Assembly: GCF_000281045.1 (NCBI RefSeq)
Contig: NW_008246081.1
Location: forward strand, 298,129 to 362,128
DNA from: Saprolegnia diclina VS20
Taxonomy: Eukaryota; Oomycota; Saprolegniomycetes; Saprolegniales; Saprolegniaceae
Length of the DNA: 64,000 nt
Reading direction: 5' to 3'
Of the stretch, positions 26,478 to 37,532 are shown in pieces. The notes under the pieces are model-generated. The model was not told the origin of the DNA, made no database searches, and saw only the letters and a list, made by a program, of their open reading frames with translations. A program made the translations under genes and the position numbers. Numbering within the stretch: position 1 is the stretch's first letter; each line of letters begins with the position of its first letter.

Positions 26478-29215
26478 CTAGCCTTGGGCTTGGAACCACG
26501 GGTGCTGTGTCGCAGCGGCCGCCGAGATGCGCTTGGCCGGCACCTTGGTGAGCGCACTCGTCAGCAAGTCCTTGGCTACACCACAGATGAGTGAGTGGAA
26601 CGCGTTGAAACTTGTGTACCGAGCGTCGAGATGGAGCCCCAGAAGGCGTCGCCGTCCCAGTCGATCTCGGCGTGGAGGGTCTTCTGGATAATGTCTTGTT
26701 TGGTCTTGCCAAAGTACGGGAGCTCGCCGCGGAGAAGGAGGTACATGATGACGCCGAGCGACCAAATGTCGGCCTCCTTCCCGTACCCGCTCTGCGCAAG
26801 CACTTCGGGCGCGCAGTAGCTCAGTGTCCCACACGGCATGGTCATGATCTCGTGCGGGTGCGCGAGCTTCGAGAGCCCGAAGTCCGCAATGCGCAAGTCC
26901 GTGAGGTTGTCGCCGCAGAGGATGTTTTCTACGCGATCCGTTTGAAAGTATCAACATGTCAAGTTGATACCGGGTTTGATGTCGCGGTGCGCGATGCCCA
27001 TCTTGTGCAAATACGCAACGCTCTCAAAGAGCGGCCGCATGACCGCTTTGGTCTCCTGCACCAAAGACACCACCATGCGCAACATGCCAGGGAAGACCGT
27101 GCGTACCGCCTCCGAGTGCCGGACGCGCCCGACAATCTTGGTGAAAAGCTCGCCGCCCGTGAGGAGCTCGGTGACGATGTAGATGTTTTGCTTGCTCTCA
27201 AAGACGTCCTAGCACCGCGTCACACGGTGTATCATCGCAGACAACACTACGTACATAGAGGCGGATGATGTGCTTGTGCTTGACGAGCCGCAGAATCGCA
27301 ATCTCGGTGCGCAAAAGCTCCTTCTCCTGCGCGCCCAGTTGCGTCTTGTCCATGATCTTGACAGCGCACTTGACGTTCTTGGTCTATCCACACGCCATCT
27401 TTTCATACACATCAACATCCTGAGAGAGATGTATGTACGCGATGTGTGGCTTCGAGGACCCGGGAGAAGCGGCCGTGGCCGAGTTCGCGCCCGAGCGCAT
27501 AGTACTCGTCGATCGAAAGCTTGCACGTGGCTTGCTTGAGGCTGGCCACCCACGCGTGGCACTCGTCCTTGGAGCGGGCATAGAGGTACCGCTTCTCGGT
27601 CTCATCGCCAGTCTCCGTGCTCATTTCAATCTCGAAAAAGCCCTGCTTCTCCATCGCGCTGTTGGCTTTGGCCTCGACGTACCGACCGGAGATGAAGATG
27701 ACGCCTTTGGGGCGCGTGTCGTCTTGGGCCCTAATCCTCGATGAGTAGGGTTTAAGGTTGCGCTATTCTTTATACAAAAAATAGTAGAGAAAGTTGCCCT
27801 TGAGGAGGTAGTAGCGTTTCTTCATTTGCTTCAAGCGCGTGCCCTTCTTCCAGAGACATCCTTGGTGCACGACCTCGAGTACGGACGGCCGCTTGATACG
27901 GAGCTTCCCGAGACTCTTGATCGCGACCTTGTCGACTTCGGCGATCGCCTACAGTCACACATACTGAGCGGTCGCGACGATTGCAGTATGTGGTATGACA
28001 GCCTCGATGGCCGCCACGACAGACGGCGTCGACGTTGACTTCTTGGCCTGCAAGAGCGTCAGCGATGAAGAAACCTGTCGTGAGGTACCTCGAGAAGCAG
28101 CGCTTTCGTGTCCCGTTGTGCAGTGCTGGCCATTGCTATCAATGCATCTCGCGACGAACGAAGCGCGTACCGTTTGAACGAGTAGAGCTTCTCGGTGCGG
28201 ACGATGACGGACGATGATGAGTTGCGACGCGTCATGGGCGGGACCTCCTTGACCGGTGGCAGTGGCGAGATCCTATAAGGCCCGTGCATAGGCTTGTAAT
28301 GCAGTCGTGTGTACTCGGCGTGCTTGCTGCCAGTGCTCTTCTCGCTCGTCTCGACCGGAAGAATGCTCATGAGAAACTAGAAATGCGTGTCCAGGCGTGG
28401 GCGAGGCAAGGTTGGCCGACCTCAGAGACGAGTGGCGAGTCGTTGCACCACTTGAGGAACTCGGGGAACGCCATCGAGTCGCCTTTTGCGTGCGCGGAGA
28501 ATGCCTCGTCGACGAGCTTCTCGACCGAGTCCGTCTCGTGCGCCCCGAGCTCAAACGCCGTGTCCTACGTGGCATCATTCGGTCCTTCAACTCGCATCAA
28601 GCGACGTCGCACCGTGGCCACTTCGCTCGCGGGCACGTTCGGATCCATCGAGAAGCCGCGGAGGAAGCACATGGCCGACTGAGGAAACTGGTGGATCATG
28701 GTGATCATGTCGCGCTTGGAGATCGCGCCGCGCCTAAGCCATGTCCATTTCATGCTCGCCCATTGTAGAGGTACGGCGACGTACTCGGTCACATCGTAGA
28801 GATCAAAGATGAACTTGAGCTTCTCTTCACGCGAACCGCTACGGACGAGTGAGCGCATTCGAGGCAGCGTCGTCGCGGATGTACCGGCAGAGCACGGCGA
28901 GACCAGCGACGAGCTCGTAGAACGAGATGGCACCCGACGCATTCTTGTCAAAGACTGCAAACAGCCGCTCTAAGAGGCTTCGTGAGCCAGCGACCAAAGG
29001 CTAGGCGCACCGCCGAGGAGGCCTGGCAGCGGGAAGATCTTGAGAAAGCTCGCCTTGTTGACGCCCGTCTCGCTCGACGCGTGCGTGATGCCCCGGTACA
29101 TTTCGCGCATCACATGGATCTCGGGCTCCGTGAAGCGCGTCAGCGCGCGCTTCTCGGCTTCCGTCACGCGGCCCGTCCCGTCCGTGAGGTCGGCGCTGCT
29201 GTTGGCGTTGCCCAT
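26478..29215 (-). CDS. EF-hand - PH - CAMK-type protein kinase (fusion architecture)
   Basis: Fifteen exons, 692 residues: 29011-29215, 28885-28969, 28785-28838, 28622-28733, 28421-28564, 28171-28376, 28089-28125, 28000-28047, 27776-27948, 27439-27730, 27255-27383, 27107-27208, 26971-27055, 26620-26928 and 26478-26575. Every junction keeps frame; introns are 41-57 nt. Residues 1-200 resemble neuronal calcium sensors: MGNANSS (possible N-myristoylation), one canonical EF loop (DKNASGAISFYE), degenerate EF loops, and FPEFLKWCNDSP. A PH domain follows (about 319-430; GCLWKKGTRLKQMKKRYYLL). The kinase domain (about 432-685) has GRELGHGRFSRV, CAVKIMDK, HRDIKPENIL, DFG and APEVL, so it should be active. 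Inferred: a Ca2+- and lipid-regulated membrane kinase. Intron 13 contains an 8-bp inverted repeat. The 45-nt intron 6 has no stop and length 3n, so it may be optional. Confidence 0.85.
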
Positions 29216-29272
29216 CTTGTGGTTTTCGCGAATGGTCCAATTTACGGGCCGAAACCGGCGACTATAACCGGC
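29216..29272. promoter_or_regulatory. 57-bp bidirectional promoter
   Basis: Only 57 bp separate the start codons of the EF-PH-kinase (minus) and the IQ-WW-B-box gene (plus). It contains a CCAAT box at 29237-29241, a TTTTCGCG stretch at 29223-29230 and two CCGGC-type elements. Confidence 0.6.
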
Positions 29273-32200
29273 ATGGCGGCGTGGGATCTGCGCGGCCTCG
29301 GGACCAAGTACCCGTGGCTGACCGTCAACGAGACGACGCTCGCCGACTTTCGCGAGCCCTTTGACTGGAGTCGCGACGAAGAAGACGTCCGGTCCAAGCC
29401 GCGGACCAATGCAGCGCGCGAGGCCGGTCGCAAGATGGTCCTGGCGCACAGCCGCGACAAGGTCACAGACGCCGTCGTTCTCAAGGAACTGCCCACGCGC
29501 AATCGACCAAAAGCGGCGATCGACAGCCTCGACGCGATCGTGCACGAGACAAAGGCGCTCGTGGTTGCCAAGCCCTGGCAGGCGCCAGTGATCGCGCACA
29601 CCCGCCAGAAACGACAGCCGCCGCCGACCACGACCATGTATGTCACACTAACGCCGAGCAAACGAAGGCCAATACCACACATATAGCAAGGCACCGCGAA
29701 AGGAAGCGCCGCGCTTGCCGACGACGCAGCGCCTGAACGCTGCGCGGCGGGTCGCCGAGGACGACGAGAGCCATCTGCGGGTAGATGCCCTTGCGTTGCG
29801 GCGCGCACTCATGTGATGGCTAGGCGCTGCTGGCGCAGCAGATCGAAGCGCAGCGCGCGACGCTGCCGCTCACGTTTCTCTTTGAGCGCAACATGACCGA
29901 GTACTGCAAAGCCAAAGGTGTCGCGACGATCATGGCCGTCTTCTCCAAGCTCCAGGTGCTGGGCGCAACGCAAAGCCTTCTCAGCGTCTCTGCGTGCTAG
30001 AACAAGTACCTCGACGAAGGTCTGCGACGCTGGAAGCACCACACGTAGGCCGTACCGACGAGAGAAGTTTGCACAACCTGCCGTAGAACCTCGCGGCGCG
30101 CCGCCGACACCAAGGCCAGAGTCCAAGCCCAGATGCAGGCGCGGGCCGTTCAGCTGTTTCAGCGCGTCGCGGGCGGCTGCTTGCTCGGGAACCTCCGCAC
30201 CGCGTACACAAGGTCCTCCTTCACTGCGTAGTCGAAGTGTCACAGCGTCGGCGTAGGTGGGTCGACACGACGCATGCGCTCGTGGCTGCTCAGCGGAACC
30301 GCGCCGCCATCCGCATTCAAGTGCATGTCAAACGACGGCGGTGCGTCGATGACGCGACAGTCGCTGGCTCATGCTTATCACAGCGACATGGCCGTCCTCG
30401 CACAGCTCAAGCTCGCCCGCGATGCCCGCAAAGCGCGCAACACACAGCTCGTTTTGGACGTACGCCCCGCTTGTGGGTTGGCAAAGAGGACTCAAAACGC
30501 GGTAGCTCTTGCTGTTCGAAGCCACGGGCTACGCGCAATTGTGGATGATCCGCCGCCAAGCCACCGCGATCCGCGACCGACAGGCCATCGAAGCACAGCT
30601 CCACGCCGCATGCGCCGTCGCCATCCAGCGCCGGTACCGCGGCCACCGCGCGCGCCACTTTGTGCACGAGCTGCGCATCGCCCGCCACGAGGCCGAGCGC
30701 GCACGCGTCCAGGCCGAGCTCATGTACCTCGCCACCTTACGCGCCGCCGCCATTGTCATCCAGTGCGCCGTACGGGTCTTCCTGGCCAAGATTGCGCTCT
30801 ACGACGCCCGCATGCGCGCACGCATTCGCAGCGAGAACGCTCTCCTCATCCAAGTACGTCCATGTACGACCACAGCGCGCTTAGCATTGCACGTGATTAG
30901 CGTGCGTGGCGCACGAGCAAAGGCCAGAAAGTGCTGGCAACGCGGTTCGCCAAGCGGCAGTTGACGCTCGCCGTAGCCTCGCTGTGCATCGCCGTCGCCT
31001 GACGACACTGTAGGAGCAAGCGGAGAGGGAACGCTACATGGCCAAGCAGCGGCTCTTGGCTGAGATTGAAGTGAGGCGGCAGGCGGCAGCCACCACGATC
31101 CAGCGTCGCGCGCGGGGTATCTTGGGCCGACGCCGTGCGCAGAGCCGGCGCTACGAGATCGCACTCGACGCAGCGGCGCGGCGGGTCCAAGCTTCGTGGC
31201 GCAAGTCCACAGGCCGGTACGACACCATATTTGTCACAATTATCTGACATTTTGTTTAGGTTTGCTCTGCATTTGCGGTTCTTGGCCCAGAAAGAGCGGC
31301 TCGCAGCCCGTCGCCTCGATGCTGCCGTCTGCATTCAATGCGCGTTTCGGTGCTTCTACGCCACGCAGCGCGTTCGTATCTTGCGCCGTGAGCGACAGGC
31401 GCGACTCGATGAAGCCGCGCGGCAAGTGGCGTGGGCGCGCAAGCAAGTCGAGAGTGCGCTGCGGATCCAGTGCCTCTACCGCGGCTACAAAGTGCGAGCA
31501 AAAGTCGCCGCTTGGCATGCGGCCGCCACGTCGATACAGTGCATGGTGCGACAACACTTTGCCCGTGCGGTACGACGTACTCGCGAGATCGAACTGCGTC
31601 AACTCCAAGCCCGGCAACACGCAGCGGCCGTCACGATCCAGCGGATCCAGCGGGGGCGCAAGGGACGGCGCCGCGCGAAAGCTGAAGCCGAGGCCCAGCG
31701 CCGTGCGGCCGAGCAGCGCCAGCAGTCGGCCAGTCGCATCCAAAGCCGGTACTGTCTTTACCATAGCGAAAGCGTTCTACAGGTGCGTAGGCTGCGTGGC
31801 AACCAGTCGCGAACGGCACTGCGGACGCTACACCGGGCGCAGCAAGTGGTGCTCGCGCAGCAGCGACGCACGACAAGCCGTGCGCCGTCGCCACTCGCAA
31901 AGCTTCTCAGCAGCTTGCCGCTCTCGGCGCTGACGTTGACTCACGTCGCCGCCATTGACGACGGCATTACAGCTGCAACGCTTGCGATGCAGCGCGAAGA
32001 CCGCGCCGTGACGCGAATCCAGTGTCTCTACCGTGGCCGCAACGGGCGCTTCGCCTACCACCTCCTCCTTGAGGTCGGGCGTCGTTGCTCGAACCATTCT
32101 CACGGTGCGTAGGCTAAATACCGGCGGGACCTCTTGGAGGCAGCGAGCGCTACCCAGATCCAGCGTCGGGTTCGTGGTCGCATGGGCCGCGCTCTCGTTG

Positions 32201-34090
32201 CCAAGGTTCGAGCGCGCAAGCAGCACCACGTACGAGAAGCATAAGGAGAAGACAGAGGCGTCTCACCCAAAAATGACAGGAGACGGCGCTCGCGTACAAG
32301 CGGTCGCTGGCGGCGCGTGAAGCCAAAGAAAAGTGGCTCATGGACGTCGACATGGAGAAATTCCGCGCCCAAGTCGAGAAGGAGCGCGCGCTCGAACACG
32401 CGCTGCGCATCGCCCGCGCCGAAGCCGACCTCGCGCGCGTCCAAGCCGAAGCGCTTGAGCTCCAGAAGCGCATTGCCGACACCAACGTACGTGCTCTTGA
32501 AGCGACGTCATTGACGTTGAGCTAGAAACAACTGGCCGATGAGAAAGCGAGCGCGTGGGACGAAGTGACCGACAGCTACGGCTACGTCTACTACAGCAAC
32601 CGACTCACAGGCGAGACGTCGTGGGAGATTCCTAGCCGAGCGGCCAAGAAGGCAAAAGTCGCAGACGGCGCACCGCCCAAGACCCCGGACGCGTGGGAAG
32701 AGCTGTACAACCCCAACACGGGCCAAATGTACTTCCACAACCGCGCGACAGGCGAGACAAAGTGGACACCGACGGACGACGCACCACCCGTTGGTGACGC
32801 GGCATCGATAGCCCCACCCAAGGAGCCCGAGCCTGCCTCGAGGCCGTCGACACCCGCCGCTCGCCTTGCCACGCCCAAGCCAGCTACCCCCAAGCCTGCC
32901 ACACCGTCCGTACCGGAGGTTGCCAAGCGTCTCTGCTGGTGCTGCAAGAAGGCCAGCGCGGTGAAAGAGTGCGTGCACTGCCCCACCCCCAACGTCGCGT
33001 ACTGTTCGTCGTGCTTCGCCAAGGAGCATCGAGCCGAGACCAAGCGCGCACACGACTTCAAGCCGCTTCTCGCTGACGGCACGCGCGAGGTATGAGCCGT
33101 CCATGGCTGCTGCTCGCTTACCATCGAGCGTAGCATGCAAAGTGCCAACACTGCGACGCCTTGGCCACGTACCATTGCCCAGCGTGCGACGCCGGCACCC
33201 GCTTCAGCTGCGACGATTGCTTTCAGCTGCGGCACGCGACGGCAGAAAGGCTCACGCACAAGCCGCTGCACTTTAGCTCCAGCGCGTCGCTGTGCTCGCA
33301 CTGCGTAGCGAGCGAGCGCTGCGTCGCGCAGCGCATCTGCCACGACTGCCACGACAAATTTTGTCCCGACTGCGCCGCGGCGGTCCATGCCTCTGGGAAG
33401 AAGAAACTCCATCACATTGAGCTTCTCAATGTGCTCAAGGTGGACTTGGCGCCGCTCGAGACGTACTGCATCCGGTGCGACGTTGATGTCGCTGTCCGTT
33501 TCTGCAACCTCTGCGGCGACAACTTTTGTGTCGCGTGCTACGAGACGGAGCACGCAAGGGGGCGCAAGGCCGAACACACGTACATTCTCTGCAGCGACGC
33601 GGCGACGGCCGGGGACTGGGTCGAGATTTTCGACGAAAAGAGGGGCGGGCACCTCTACTACAACCTCGTGACCAAAGAAACAGTTGAGGCCAAGCCATCG
33701 GTGCTGCTGCTGGGACTCGAGCGCCACCGCGACGGCATCGCAGAGAGTCTTCGCGAGAAGAAGAAGAAGGAGGTCGAGCGCGAGAGTGAGCTTGTCGCAC
33801 TCCGGGAGACCGTCAAGGCGCTTCAAGAAGAGAAGGAACTCGAGCGCCGGTACCGCGAACAGCAAGCGATCCTCGAAGACGACCCGGAACTGCTCACGAC
33901 CAAGCCGAAAAAAGCGTGGTGGAAGTCCAAGGCGCAAGTCGAGAAGGAAAAGAAGGAGCGCGAAGACAAGGTCGTCATGGCCCTCCTCGTGACCAACCAG
34001 CGCAAAGCCAAGATGCACCAAGAGGCCATGGAGATGGGTTCGTCGACGTACGCGACCGCGATCCTCGACAGCGTCATTCAGCCCACGTAG
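29273..34090 (+). CDS. IQ-repeat / WW / B-box-like zinc protein
   Basis: Fifteen exons, 1398 residues: 29273-29637, 29687-29780, 29824-29955, 30001-30044, 30087-30203, 30257-30320, 30361-30459, 30506-30853, 30901-30972, 31014-31216, 31260-32073, 32113-32229, 32280-32486, 32526-33089 and 33134-34090. About ten IQ motifs (for example AIQRRYRGHRAR, IQCLYRGYKVRAK, IQRRVRGRMGRAL) fill residues 300-820 and should bind calmodulin-like light chains. A helical segment (820-890) leads to two WW domains (YGYVYYSNRLTGETSWEIP; QMYFHNRATGETKWTP), a Pro-rich linker, and three Cys/His clusters of B-box type (CWCCKKASAVKEC; CSHC...CHDCHDKFCPDC; CIRCDVDVAVRFCNLC). A third WW-like segment (GGHLYYNLVTKET) and a coiled coil end the protein. 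The architecture suggests a cytoskeletal or axonemal scaffold. Some intron choices, such as 30204-30256, are not unique. Confidence 0.8.
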
Positions 34091-34304
34091 AGCACTTGAC
34101 TCAGTTTTGATCCACGTAGTTAGGCGTTTGTGTCGTACTATGAGCCGCCTCGCGTGAGGTAGCTATTATCAAGAGCATCGATTTTCCCTTGCGATCCAGT
34201 TGACGTGTCGAGATAAGGTAGGAATCCTGCTATACTATTCGAGTGATTTGATTCTGAGTGAAGTGACGGGTGTCACTTGAGCTTGGTGCGGCGGCAAATC
34301 AGAG

Positions 34305-36136
34305 CTACAGAGGGCCATGAGTCCACCGCCGAGAGCGCGGTAGCCTACGCGACGCCGTAGTTTGCGACGGCGGCTTGGTGGGCTTGGGTGGTGATACGAC
34401 CTGTCGAGCATCCGAGCATTGACATTTGTGTCGGTGACGCTAAGAAGAACGTACCCGTATGACCTGACACGCACGCGTCGGCGGTGAAAACTCCTACGAC
34501 AACCCGTGCTCCTCGAATAAGACGACATACAGTGACGTACCTGCACAATGTACTGCGGATGGCTGCGCTGTGGCTGCTTGCGGGTCACAGGAATCGGCTG
34601 CGTCTGTCGGTCTTGGATCTTGGTCTAGGAACAAAACTCAGCCATGGATCCAGGCACGCAGTCGTACTTCCTTGGGCTTCCACAGGGTTGTCGGAGAGGT
34701 GCCCACCGCCATCGACGGGTTGCAGGTGGCCTGTCTCGAGGTTGCTCGCTTTCCAGCACTGCTGGCGCACGACTGGGCCGTAGCGGGACGGGTTTCGCTA
34801 CGAACCAGTAGGCGCCATGAGCTCGGTCTAAGCACATACCAATCTTTGGCGTTCGCGACAGGAGCGGTAATGGCTACACGTGTGTTGTACGTGTCGTTGG
34901 TAGTGTGTCAAAACGTACCTGGCATCTCGGCCGACCGCGCAGACGAAGGCCGACTGTCTTCATCCCGAGACGGGTGTCGTACCTTGACGCCTGGCATCGG
35001 CACGAGGCACTCGACCGAGTGCACTGCGTTCTCCGGTATTCGCTACAACCGCGACCTCGCACGTGCAATGGCAGAGAATGAGCCAACCATGTGCGTGTTT
35101 TCCTTGAAGCTCCGCCGCTCCGCGATACTTTGCACCGACATGGACGACCGGGCGCCGTCCTGCCAGCCCGTCGCCGGGTCGTGTTGCCGCGTCGGCTGGC
35201 GGCGCCGACTTGACGCGCGCGGCTCGCCAATGTCAGAGACATTGAATTCAATGAGCACGGCGTCGTCCGCGGGGTCGATGGCCTCTGGCGCCATCGTGCA
35301 GGACAGAGTACTAGGACGTTTTTTCTTCTTTGGGGCCGGCACTCGGTGCCGCTCGGGTGCTGGCTTGAGGGGCACTTCGTCTTCCGGTGGCGTCGCCGCT
35401 TCTCGTAGCAGTCGAAGAAGCGCCTGCCGCCGGCTGGCTTCGGCCAACCGGACGTCTGCGGGGCACTCGGGCTCGGGCACTTGCACGACCTGCGCTTCCT
35501 TGACGAGGCGCTTCTTGTTGGGACTCGAGGACTGCCTTCGAGGCGACGTCGCACTAGACGACCCAACCGAATGCGTCTCGATCACGTTCTATACACGCCA
35601 CTTAGACCACGACGAACGGGGCGACGAGATTACGGCGGCGGGTGGTGCAGCAAACACGACGTCTCCTGGCTCGGTGTTGTGCTGACTGGCTGCCGTGCTC
35701 GCTCGCGATGGACTAGCCGCCCAAGATACATCCAGCGTCGAGCACCACAGTCGGTGTACCTCAGTGGCCCGTGCTTACTGGCGGTCATGGGTTTCATTGG
35801 CGTCATCTTGCGCGCCCATAGGTCCACGTCCTGCGGGCGACCTTCGTCGGCGTTGACGCCGCCATCGTAGAAAGCGCACTGATTCCGCCAAGCGAGCTCA
35901 ATGACCGACGCCAGCTCAAGGACGACGCCGCCGATGCGCTGCGCCGTGTAGCTGAAGAGGCGGCGGTTTAAATAGTTGTCATACACGATCGCAGCGCCGG
36001 CCGTGACGATGGCAGCAACGGCGTCGGCAGCGGCGTCGTCGGCCATCTCGGTCGCCGTCACCAGCGTCGGCGGCTGCACGGGCGGCGGGTCCACCGGCGC
36101 CGGCGCCCGCGTCGAGGCCCTTTCGCCGTTTCGCAT
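34305..36136 (-). CDS. C2orf81-like (DUF4639) protein
   Basis: Nine exons, 484 residues: 35760-36136, 35634-35712, 35088-35588, 34919-35042, 34840-34873, 34668-34797, 34541-34624, 34464-34493 and 34305-34400. All joins keep frame, and eight introns are 42-63 nt. Only the first and third exons stand out as ORFs; the rest were found by splicing. Residues 35-110 resemble animal C2orf81: AAAIVYDNYLNRRLFSYTAQ, then ASVIELAWRN and the DLWARKMTPMKP motif. The C-terminal half is low-complexity and basic/Pro-rich, and includes a late TLWKPKE block. C2orf81 is a poorly known, cilium/testis-associated family; a flagellar role is inferred. A 371-codon frame on the opposite strand is a shadow. A perfect 10-bp inverted repeat lies just upstream of the start. 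Confidence 0.65.
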
Positions 36137-36665
36137 CGCGAAGTCGTCTTTGCCAGCGAGGGGTTTCGCATTTCCCACATATGCCACATGACACGCATGT
36201 GGGAAACCGACGTGGGATAGGTGGGATAAAAATTGGGCGAGCACTCTCGCTGGAGAGGCGCGGTCGGCGGCCGCATCGCACAAAAATATGAAGTCGCTCC
36301 AACTTAGCTCATCCAGAGAGGTTACTCTAGGAAGCATTTTGCGCTATGCCACGTCGGCGAATGCGGCGTACAGCCCGCGCAATTACCCTGGCAACTCAAT
36401 ATGGTACATGCCATATTTAGACACATATAACCAGAATTAGTCGCCTGTCGCGCAAGCGTGTCAAAACGCTGGTCGGCCCAAGGTAGACATGGCTTGAGAC
36501 ACCTGACGACACGCGGACCTTTCTTACGAGTCGATGCCATTATATAAGAGCGGCTGCGCTGTGGGCTCGCGAGAGATTTGCGCGACCGCAGCATGGCCCA
36601 GGCGAAGCCATCTGGTCGGGTGGCTAAATTTTTGGCTCTCTCGCACTCCAGCAATCTTCGACGCG
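36137..36665. promoter_or_regulatory. Divergent promoter, C2orf81-like / SNase-domain gene
   Basis: 529 bp between divergent starts. The part next to the C2orf81-like gene holds the 36171-36206 inverted repeat and two more GTGGGATA-type units at 36212-36229. The middle (36380-36440) is AT-rich. No gene is seen. Confidence 0.5.
36171..36206. repeat. Perfect inverted repeat TTTCCCACAT / ATGTGGGAAA
   Basis: Arms of 10 bp at 36171-36180 and 36197-36206 with a 16-bp spacer containing CACATG. Two direct GTGGGATA(A/G) copies follow at 36212-36229. It sits 35-70 bp upstream of the C2orf81-like start codon, a plausible binding site for a dimeric factor. Confidence 0.7.
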
Positions 36666-37442
36666 ATGCTCGAAGTGCCCGTGTGGATCCCGATTCTCGC
36701 GTTCGCCGTCGGCCTTGGCCTTGGCCTGCTCATCCCGCACCTCCAGAAGCCGTTCCAGCGCTTCTCGACCGTCAATGATATCCCGAAAGAGTTCTTTGAG
36801 CAAGAGCGCACGCTACGCGGCAAAGTCGTCTCGGTCACGGACGGCGACACGATTCGCGTCCGACACATGCCGTGGCTCGCCAAGTACACTCGCGGTCGCG
36901 GCCTCCTCGCACTCATATCTCTCGATGCTACTAGTGGCGATGGCGACTTTAAGGGCAAGCTCACCGAGACCACCTTGCAGCTGCGCGTCGCGGGCGTCGG
37001 TACATGTCCTGCATCCATCCGAGAGTGCACTCATCCTACCTGCCCAGATTGCCCGGAGACGGCCAAGTTTGGGCGCACCGGGCAGCCGTTTGGCGAAGAG
37101 GCCAAGGCGTGGCTAAAGGGCGAGCTGCAAGACCAAGTCGTGAGCTTCAAGCTGCTCATGAAGGACCAGTACAGCCGCGCAGGTGCGATGCCATCCACAG
37201 CGCCTTCTGACGATGACTATGTAGTTTGTATGGTCTACTACGGGTCGTGGGCGTCGCCGACGAATGTCTCGGAGGAGCTCCTGCGCCAAGGCTATGCCAA
37301 CATTTACCGCCAGAGCGGTGCTGTCTACGGCGGTCTCCTTGAGACCTTTGAGGCGCTCGAGGCAGAGGCCCGCGAGAAGCGTGTCCATATCTGGAGCCTC
37401 GACAAGCGCGAGACGCCAGCACAGTACAAGGCCCGCAAGTAG
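36666..37442 (+). CDS. Membrane-anchored staphylococcal-nuclease-domain protein
   Basis: Four exons (36666-36883, 36935-36999, 37048-37182, 37225-37442) give 211 residues. An N-terminal membrane anchor (VWIPILAFAVGLGLGLLIP) is followed by a thermonuclease fold: GKVVSVTDGDTIRVRH, LRVAGVDCPETAKFG, FGEEAKAWLKGEL and RQGYANIYRQ. DGDTIRV and the D of DCPE are the Ca2+ ligands; the catalytic Arg of canonical nucleases (usually IDTPE...R) is not obvious, so activity is uncertain. Relatives are LCL3 and C3orf33-like proteins of mitochondria or ER. All three introns (51, 48, 42 nt) are multiples of three without a stop, so the unspliced reading also translates. The spliced form restores the canonical VAGVDCPE and SRAVCMVYY stretches. 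Confidence 0.82.
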   Translation: MLEVPVWIPILAFAVGLGLGLLIPHLQKPFQRFSTVNDIPKEFFEQERTLRGKVVSVTDGDTIRVRHMPWLAKYTRGRGLLALISLDATSGDGDFKGKLTETTLQLRVAGVGTCPASIRECTHPTCPDCPETAKFGRTGQPFGEEAKAWLKGELQDQVVSFKLLMKDQYSRAGAMPSTAPSDDDYVVCMVYYGSWASPTNVSEELLRQGYANIYRQSGAVYGGLLETFEALEAEAREKRVHIWSLDKRETPAQYKARK

Positions 37443-37532
37443 ACGAGTCATTTTGACACTTTCAGATTTCGATTCAAAACCTCTCGAAAAAATCACAAAA
37501 TACAACAATCGCATAACCCAATTGCCGACGAT

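Noticed and set aside
28273-28590. EF-hand protein and PH-kinase as two separate genes
   Set aside because: A 44-nt intron (28377-28420) links them in frame and completes the FPEFLKWCNDSP...FLMSIL helix; no stop or start separates them.
34570-35685. 371-codon plus-strand frame
   Set aside because: Opposite to six minus exons with correct splice phases; composition resembles a shadow and it shows no domain.
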